Positions 58,297 through 64,000 of a stretch of DNA of 64,000 nucleotides are shown here, piece after piece. How positions within the stretch are numbered: the first letter of the stretch is position 1; every line of letters begins with the position of its first letter. The notes under the pieces were generated by a model. It had not been told where the DNA came from and ran no database searches. It saw nothing but the letters and a program-made list of their open reading frames with translations. A program made the translations under genes and the position numbers. This DNA comes from Heliopora coerulea (taxonomy: Eukaryota > Cnidaria > Anthozoa > Scleralcyonacea > Helioporidae), in contig JASJOG010000066.1 in assembly GCA_030142905.1 (NCBI GenBank), positions 1,364,001 to 1,428,000 on the forward strand. Direction: 5' to 3'.

Positions 58297-59422
58297 CACA
58301 AACGTTTGTGCATTAAAATATTTGGTTTAAACGATTGGTTGTCTTTCTTGTTTTTCCTTTCTTTTTCCTTCGTCATTAACATTTACGTCACGCTGACGTA
58401 ACGAAATTTCTCACCATGGTGATCTCACTGCACTTCACACATCTTTTATGACATGGCAACTTTAGTATGGACAACCTCTCATCGATATTCTTTTCGCTTC
58501 ATTGTGTAAATCTGTCACTCAAGACTATTAAAAATATAGGGTTTCTTTTTTGTTGTCGTTATGCTTTTGTGCAGCAAGGTCAAAGGAAAGAGATGCAATA
58601 TTTTACTTCAAGTTCTCACGGACTGTTGAAGGTCGAAGGGAAGGAAATACAAATGCTCCATTACGCATCTGTCTATTTCAGTGTTAGTTGAAATGCACTA
58701 ATTTCTTTCTACTAACATGAGTAACATCTAATGAACAACCGTCACAAATGACTTTTAGGAAAGCAGATATTTCACAAATTTCTTGGAGAGGGTATACTCA
58801 GAGAAAACCGTGCTCTATTCGTATATGCATCGACATCCTTTCTCATAGCATCAAGCCAAAGAAGCCAACATCAAGAATGCATATAGATAGATGCCAAGAC
58901 GTAAGGACAAGCCAACGTCAAACGTGAAAACAAAGATTCTATTCTTATTAAAGATAATATTTTTACTGGGGAAACCGTTAGCTGGTTAACACAAGAGATT
59001 CATCTTATTGATTTGCTTACAATTAATCGTTCTGTATCTTCTTCTCGCAGTAAAAGTCCTGTCTTAGCCCTGTGCTGAGAAGTACATTACTCCAATTTTT
59101 TCTTTGGCGTGAGCTTACATGCTGATGTGCACTAAAGATTTACCATAGCGTTAACTATTCTCAATATTACACAGTAGAACATTAACAGACTTTTATTCCT
59201 CTTCTTATTGTTTGGTCGTTTTTAACAACCTTAATTTTATTCGATTAGACGAAAAGGCGCTGTATAGCAATATAATTAATGGGAATCTTTATTTTAAATA
59301 GATTTTTATCATCCGATGGTTTTATTTTGTTGCCTGTAGCATGTTATTAACGTGCAGAGTAAGTTTAAAGCGAAAAATTCAAAAATTCAATCTGTAAGGA
59401 CAGTCAACACTAAAGCTTGGCG
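57746..59422. other. intergenic with CA/TA microsatellite
   Basis: No supported gene. (CA)n changes to (TA)n at 58205-58292. Confidence 0.45.
58205..58292. repeat. (CA)n(TA)n microsatellite
   Basis: About 23 CA-type units with a few CG changes, then about 18 TA units. Confidence 0.97.
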
Positions 59423-60136
59423 ATGGATAAAAGCTTTCATGAAATACAGGCACAAATAGCAAAGAGGTTGATGCACAGTGATCGCCACCGGCGAAGAAAG
59501 TCCAACACAACAGAGATTGTCATGTGTAATAGTAGGAACCATGATTTATCTCGCTTGAGGACCAAGAACGAAATTCTTTTTAAGGAATTAGAGCAACATC
59601 TGACGAGTCTAAATCACGAGCAGCGACGGCGACAAAATGAAATGATCCAGTCTAAGAAAGCATTGACAAGATCATTACATTCCTCCAGGTTATCTCGTAG
59701 AAACAGAGAGGATGAAATGAAAACGACAACCCATTTGAAGACTATGGCTAGTCACGTTTGTTTACTTAGGAATGAGGTCTTCGACAGAGGAGACCGTGTG
59801 AAAAGATGGCGGGCGAAAGTATGTACAGAAATTACAAAACCAAACACACCAATATCAGGTTTTTGGAGTAATATAGATGGGCAAGGCACTTTCCCAGTTC
59901 CAGATTTGTTTGAAATTAAAGAAGAGATCATTGTGCCTGATCTTCCAGATGGTAACGAAGCTTCTGAGACAAAGGACGATGGTTCTTCAAAACAAATTTG
60001 GCAAAAATCGTTGATTTTTTCGCAACTTTCATGTAAAAGATCATCGCAGAGCACATCCCTTCAAGAAACCTCCGGCAACACCCTTCCTCTTTTGAAAACT
60101 CTGAGGATTTCGAATAATAACGAGGAAAATGTATAA
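59423..60136 (+). CDS. unrecognised coiled-coil-like basic protein, single exon
   Basis: The protein has 237 aa from the ATG at 59423; the frame opens at a TTG two codons earlier, which is not a likely start. Residues 1-105 are highly charged and heptad-like (LSRLRTKNEILFKELEQHL, then NHEQRRRQNEMIQSKKAL), predicted helical. The middle contains FWSNIDGQGTFPVPDLFEIKEE, and the C terminus is Ser-rich. No signal peptide or membrane segment. Not recognised. Helical organisation with many Arg/Lys could mean a cytoskeletal or ciliary role, but the sequence does not prove it. It is another intronless gene in a window with several. Confidence 0.6.
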   Translation: MDKSFHEIQAQIAKRLMHSDRHRRRKSNTTEIVMCNSRNHDLSRLRTKNEILFKELEQHLTSLNHEQRRRQNEMIQSKKALTRSLHSSRLSRRNREDEMKTTTHLKTMASHVCLLRNEVFDRGDRVKRWRAKVCTEITKPNTPISGFWSNIDGQGTFPVPDLFEIKEEIIVPDLPDGNEASETKDDGSSKQIWQKSLIFSQLSCKRSSQSTSLQETSGNTLPLLKTLRISNNNEENV

Positions 60137-61243
60137 GTGACCTGATAATCATAACCAAATATGGTCACATATACATTTCTTAATTAATTGGATGCCAAAC
60201 TGAAGCGAGTTAGTATAAAAGAATAACCCGACATGCTCTTCATTTATTTTTGTTTGTGCTTGTTCAGTTGTCGTAAGTGATGCTTGCTTTTCAAAAGTAC
60301 ATATTTTTGAACTTGTACAGTATTGTGCAAAGAACATGAGTTTTACTAAAGTGCTCAATTTCAAACTTTTCGTATAGATATGACACTTTCCGTGTTCACT
60401 CAATAAAAAGAAAGCTCTCCTAAATGCGGAATTAGTGAATAAATATTCTACCTCTTTAAAATTACTAACTGTTGAAATTAATATACAGTTTGACGTACAA
60501 ACATCCCTAGACAGGCAGGTTTTACCGAAGAAGAAAGGTCCAAAAGTTGAAATGTTGGTTTTGATTTTTTGTCCCACGTTATAGATTTAGATTCATAATT
60601 TTGGGCAGAAGTTTTGTAACGCATGCTGTGCTTCGCTAACATCATGTATGTCTTAACCAGCGCAGAGTGTGAGAGAGCCTAGCCCGAGAGATCCTTAGAG
60701 TACTATGTTATTTATTTTTAACTAAAGAGATTTACGTGAATTGGTGATTATTATTCAAAGAAATGGTTACTAGCTGAACGCGCGCCTTGCATTGTGGTAC
60801 GTTTGAGGGGACGATCTGAAGGACGCCTTATCGATAATCTACTAAATAGTGGGCAGAAAAATTTATTTAATTAGAATATATTTTCCTCACAAATAATCCT
60901 ATGAAGTGGTTTTAGTAAAAGATGATATTCCTGGAACAAGATTGTATGAACCAGTAGAACGTTGCTCTGTAGTGGTAATAAGGAAATGACTTGCTTGTTG
61001 TAATGCAAAAACCATTGGAACTAAACAAAAGTTGATACAAAGCTATTTTATTCAATTTCTTCTGTTCGTACGTGTTTCTTGGAGAGTATTTTTGGAAAGT
61101 CTTTGTGAATTTTGCTTTCTTTTTACACGGTGACCAACAGGTTTCAAACAGTAAGTTTGTCTTAACTATGAATCTTTTGGTCACTTTCATGAGATAGAAA
61201 TGGAGTGCATACTTATGAAGTTTTCCATTGTGTCTTGAATTAA
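60137..61243. other. 3' flank of 59423 gene, no further gene
   Basis: Minus-strand frames of 142 and 144 aa exist (60149-60577, 60912-61346), but they are Phe/Lys/Cys-rich AT-driven frames with no motif. Confidence 0.4.
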
Positions 61244-61244
61244 T

Positions 61245-61469
61245 GTGACCACTCTCATCAAGGCTAGTTTGACCAAGAGAGATCTCGAATTTCTTCGGAA
61301 ACTTTTTGTACTCACTAAAGAGCACAAAAGAGTTGTTTTGCAACAAAAGGAAATCTTTTGGAAGATAGCCATGGCTGAGAGGATCGAACGAGAGATCGAA
61401 ACACTAGCTGACGTTGTTCCTGACTTTATTGCCAGTGATCTAAGTGAGGAAGTTTTGCTAGCAGGTTGA
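61245..61469 (+). other. possible helical exon
   Basis: An open frame of 74 codons without an early ATG (first in-frame Met at 61369). It has an amphipathic, charged composition (EFLRKLFVLTKEHKRVVLQQ, AERIEREIETLADVVPDF). It could be a terminal exon; no partner was found. Confidence 0.25.
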
Positions 61470-61630
61470 AGAACAATTTTCAACCCATCGACTTGTTTAA
61501 ATGCAGGCGAAACAAAATTGTAACATGATTTTAAAATAATTATTCAAGAAATTCGATATTTCTCTTTGATGAGATCGGCTATATAGATCAAAGACACGAC
61601 GGAGTACATAAGTATGCATCCCAATTTTAT

Positions 61631-62043
61631 TCAATCAAAACTAAGCCTTCTTTGGGTGGTGGAAACAGAGATATTGACACCATGTTCAATTAGCACCTCA
61701 GCTTTTATTTGCGGTGCAGTCTTGTAGCGATTTGACTTGTTTTTCCTTACCATGAGTCTGTCGTCCCTCTCAGATGTGTTTCGTTTCCGCCCAGGGATCT
61801 TGGCATTTTTCACACTACCAGTGAGTCTATTCTTCTTGAGGATTTCACTGACACTGCTTTGAGTACAACTCACACGAGCAGCAATTTCACGTTGTGAAAT
61901 TGCTGCTCGTGAAATTGTGAAATTGCTGCTCGTGAAATCGTGAAATTATCCAAAAAAGCAATTTCACGTTGTGAAATTGCTTCTTTGGATAATTCTTGTA
62001 CTTTTCCTCCATCTTCCAAACTGATTCTTTTCTTTTGACCCAT
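61631..62043 (-). pseudogene. N-terminal remnant of a Tc1-type transposase with expanded internal repeat
   Basis: The minus strand starts with ATG at 62043 (MGQKKRISLEDGGKVQELSK, then EAISQREIA). It resumes with SCTQSSVSEILKKNRLTGSV and GRKRNTSERDDRLMVRKNKS, ending at ~61631. This is the paired helix-turn-helix DNA-binding region of Tc1 transposases; the catalytic domain is absent. Between the two helices (61880-61985) the codons for AISQREIA have been duplicated and shuffled, shifting the frame. Confidence 0.8.
61880..61985. repeat. expanded palindromic GCAATTTCAC repeat inside Tc1 remnant
   Basis: The unit GCAATTTCACGTTGTGAAATTGC is itself an inverted repeat. It occurs twice complete, with partial copies (GCTGCTCGTGAAATTGTG) between. 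It likely arose by replication slippage or hairpin-driven duplication. Confidence 0.85.
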
Positions 62044-62292
62044 TATTCCGTATTTTCCAATTTGTGATAGGCCAACAAGCCTTTCTTGTAAGACATGAAA
62101 TTCATTTAGCGTATGCTATAAAATACTTTAAAAACAGAATATCTCTACAAATATTATGGGACACATGTTAATCTATCTAAAACGTTCATTACTATAATCC
62201 TGAAGGCTGTTGGTGTACGATGTGCTTCTTGTCTGCCTATAAAAGCAGAAAGTAACATAAATCTTAACATGATCAATTCTTTTTGACAGGCA

Positions 62293-62295
<3 letters not shown>

Positions 62296-62333
<38 letters not shown>

Positions 62334-62355
62334 TAGATAGATAGATAGATAGATA
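62296..62355. repeat. (TA)n(GATA)n microsatellite
   Basis: About 17 TA units followed by five or six GATA units. Confidence 0.97.
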
Positions 62356-62455
62356 AGTAGCGAGTTTAGAATCATATGAGTAGAGTGCTCGATACCGGGG
62401 TGGAGCGGAATAGTACGACGAATGGACAAACTTGAATTACTTCATTTAAAACTTT

Positions 62456-62512
62456 AATCACTACAAATTTGTTTCGTATGGTAAGCGAGCTTACCACACT
62501 CGTCAGGTGATT
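62456..62512 (-). ncRNA. hammerhead ribozyme, type I, consensus core intact
   Basis: On the minus strand: stem I AATCAC; core CTGACGA (matches CUGANGA); stem II GTGTGGTAAGC/GCTTACCATAC (11 bp with one G-U) with a short loop; GAA; stem III ACAA/TTGT inside ACAAATTTGT; cleavage triplet GUA (H17 = A, 62462); then stem I partner GTGATT. Every pairing and conserved base required for a minimal hammerhead is present. Self-cleavage is expected after the A opposite position 62462. Such ribozymes are known in Penelope-like elements and small retrozymes of animals. Confidence 0.85.
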
Positions 62513-62579
62513 GTCGCGTTTGGCGACAGTCAAACGCGACAATCAAACGCGACAATCAAACGCGACAATCAAACGCGAC

Positions 62580-62637
62580 AATCACCTGACAAGTGTGGTA
62601 AGCTCCGCTTACCATACGAAACAAATTTGTAGTGATT
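62580..62637 (+). ncRNA. hammerhead ribozyme copy with mutated core
   Basis: It has the same architecture as the minus-strand copy at 62456-62512, on the plus strand: AATCAC, core, GTGTGGTAAGC/GCTTACCATAC, GAA, ACAAATTTGT, A, GTGATT. But the core reads CTGACAA, so the invariant G of CUGANGA (G8) is A. G8 is a catalytic residue, so this copy should be dead. Confidence 0.85.
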
Positions 62638-62676
62638 AAAGTTTTAAATGAAGTAATTCAAGTTTGTCCATTCGTC

Positions 62677-62682
<6 letters not shown>

Positions 62683-62724
<42 letters not shown>
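62683..62724. repeat. (TA)n microsatellite
   Basis: About 20 TA units between the palindrome and the next hammerhead-bearing repeat. Confidence 0.97.
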
Positions 62725-62727
<3 letters not shown>

Positions 62728-63098
62728 TTGGATATGTCCACTAGATATCGACAGTGCTCAACACAAATCGTGGAGCCACGCACTGTACGCTTAATGGAAA
62801 TTTAATAAAAATATAAAAACTGTAACTCGAGTTTCACGCTGCACGGCGATACTCCGATCCTCATTAGATATCGCTCTATGGCCTCTTGGTTCATATTGAG
62901 CGCTCTACAGGATGAGTCATGCCGCTAGCGGATTTGCGCACGCTCACTAGTCTCTATTTAGAGCGCTTTGGCATGGCTTAGATGTACCACATGTGTGGCA
63001 CATTTGAGTTGCCTATATAATGTAGGCTTCTCCATCCTGCTCATCAGCACTACACTGATGAGGCCCAATAGGCCGAAACGGTTCCGTCTCTAGTTATG
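62725..63098 (+). mobile_element. retrozyme/Penelope-like non-coding repeat ending in a hammerhead
   Basis: A ~370-bp unit without coding capacity, bounded by (TA)n on both sides, ending with a hammerhead motif (63049-63094). TATAAAAACTGTA (62814-62826) also occurs beside the degraded hammerhead at 22.6 kb. Dispersed ~300-400-bp non-coding units with hammerheads in AT microsatellites fit retrozymes or truncated Penelope-like elements. No reverse transcriptase or GIY-YIG is present here. Confidence 0.55.
63049..63094 (+). ncRNA. hammerhead ribozyme motif, type I
   Basis: Core CTGATGA (63055-63061); stem II GGCC/GGCC with loop CAATA; GAA (63075-63077); stem III ACGG/CCGT with a two-base loop; cleavage after C63088 (GUC). 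Stem I pairs ACTACA with TCTAGT with a single C-C mismatch. All conserved core bases are present; the weak stem I may lower activity. Confidence 0.75.
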
Positions 63099-63122
63099 TA
63101 TATATATATATATATATATATA
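63099..63122. repeat. (TA)n microsatellite
   Basis: About 12 TA units directly 3' of the hammerhead. Confidence 0.95.
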
Positions 63123-64000
63123 TTTGTGTGAATAAAATTCCTCTCTTATTCAGTCCATGCTTTTCTTACTTAAGGTAGACGTAAATACCGTTATTATTAC
63201 TTTTAACAATCATTATGATCATCATAAGGGTACGAGTTAGAATAATTAAGTGGAAGTTGTACATTTAGATATGGAGTATTATATTCTGTTCGTGCTGAAG
63301 ACATAAAAATCACCCAAGATCAGAAGCCTTAATTTTAAAGCAACAGTGTAAGAATGTTGCCGTCCACTACAATTCGGAAACTTCATAATGGCTCGATTTT
63401 GATGAACAATTACAAGTGATTTTCATGGGAACGACACAGACTGATATTGTCTGAAAATTATTGTCATGCAATGACTTTTTGGGACTCATATTATATGGAC
63501 AATCACCTTTGTGTAAGAATTACAACAATTATTCTTTGTTTACAAGCTCTTATCGTTAAACCGAAACTCAAACAAAATAGTGAAAGGCACAACTTTGCTA
63601 GAAAAGCAATTTTTCTAAATGAAAAGTCACTGTTTGCGCTTTGGATATTGAATATATGGACAGTAAAGACTCTGGTTTAAACGAATACTCATTTCGAGTA
63701 CTGGGCTATTTGCATGATGGAAAGCTTTCATTAACTTGAAATCATTTGAAAGAAGGGAAATTTAACTAATCAAAGGTAATTTATCGTGCAGACATGTCGT
63801 TTGTGCAAACACTGCTTGACAAATGTTATTGAAAATTTGCATCACAATGATTAAATTTATTCTAATGGTCGAGCTAAGGAAAGGTTGGGTGTTTTTATCA
63901 ACACATTTTCGCCTCTGGAGCTACATGCTTAATGTTATCTATTTCAAACGGCAAGTTTGATCATATTATTAAAGTAAAAGACTAAATTCCTAGCCTCTGG
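63123..64000. other. intergenic, no gene recognised
   Basis: Only short AT-driven frames; no element ends seen before the window stops. Confidence 0.4.

Larger units (their letters stand above)
62411..62682. repeat. palindrome of two hammerhead-bearing repeats around a tandem core
   Basis: The arms are ~108 bp (62411-62518 and 62575-62682) and near-perfect complements. The centre (62519-62574) and the right arm's inner edge hold CAAACGCGACAAT in tandem, four copies. A (TA)n microsatellite adjoins the right side. Each arm contains a hammerhead motif reading outward. No protein is encoded. Confidence 0.92.

Noticed and set aside
60149..60577. 142-aa minus-strand frame downstream of the 59423 gene
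   Set aside because: Phe/Cys/Lys-rich, lies in the probable 3' UTR of the neighbouring gene, no motif.
62725..62900. Another hammerhead on the minus strand around CTAATGA ... GTGAAAC (62817-62870)
   Set aside because: The G of CTGATGA is A, and neither stem I nor stem II pairs properly. It may be a decayed motif, but the evidence is too weak to list.

Overview
The window is eukaryotic, AT-rich and dominated by interspersed transposons. Genes have GT-AG introns where I could reconstruct them. The mix of elements and genes (CR1-type LINE with a 2A peptide, Kolobok, Tc1/mariner, many hAT-like MITEs, hammerhead ribozyme repeats in TA microsatellites, an NLR pseudogene, TTLL1) suggests a marine invertebrate, most likely a cnidarian. 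The phylum is inference; no single sequence here fixes it.

Left part (1-24 kb). An intact non-LTR retrotransposon lies on the minus strand at about 2.2-5.9 kb (PHD finger, APE endonuclease, reverse transcriptase, and a D-V-E-L-N-P-G-P 2A motif near the N terminus). It abuts the 3' end of a nine-exon minus-strand gene for a coiled-coil/WD40 protein (6067-20138). That gene's introns are a transposon trap. They hold a complete 4.5-kb Kolobok element (8846-13323, TTAA duplication, ~120-bp inverted repeats, six-exon THAP transposase with an unbroken reading frame, and a convergent second gene with a P2X7-receptor-like zinc domain), three hAT-like MITEs and a tRNA-derived SINE. Head to head with the WD40 gene is an intronless TTLL1 gene (20635-21912).

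Middle part (24-46 kb). A single-exon gene of uncertain function with a PP1-docking-like motif (24214-25119) has a decayed partial copy at 29978-30396. Between them lies a minus-strand NACHT-LRR (NLR) pseudogene. A repeat-rich tract (35.5-37.8 kb) contains a LINE 3' remnant split by a hAT-like element. A single-exon ankyrin-repeat gene (38748-40370) has a six-codon upstream ORF whose stop overlaps its start codon. Degenerate telomere-like and 20-bp tandem repeats sit near 45.7-45.9 kb.

Right part (46-64 kb). There is a dead Tc1 element (46946-48585), a deleted mariner-like element (49670-50231), and a small ORF (52662) split by a 2.4-kb long-inverted-repeat element carrying its own nested insertion. 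Two unrecognised single-exon genes follow (56132, 59423), then a deleted LINE and a Tc1 N-terminal remnant. The end (62.4-63.1 kb) carries hammerhead ribozyme motifs. Two are arranged as a palindrome, one with an intact consensus core and one with a core mutation, and a third lies nearby. A fourth, whose core has become microsatellite, lies at 22.7 kb.
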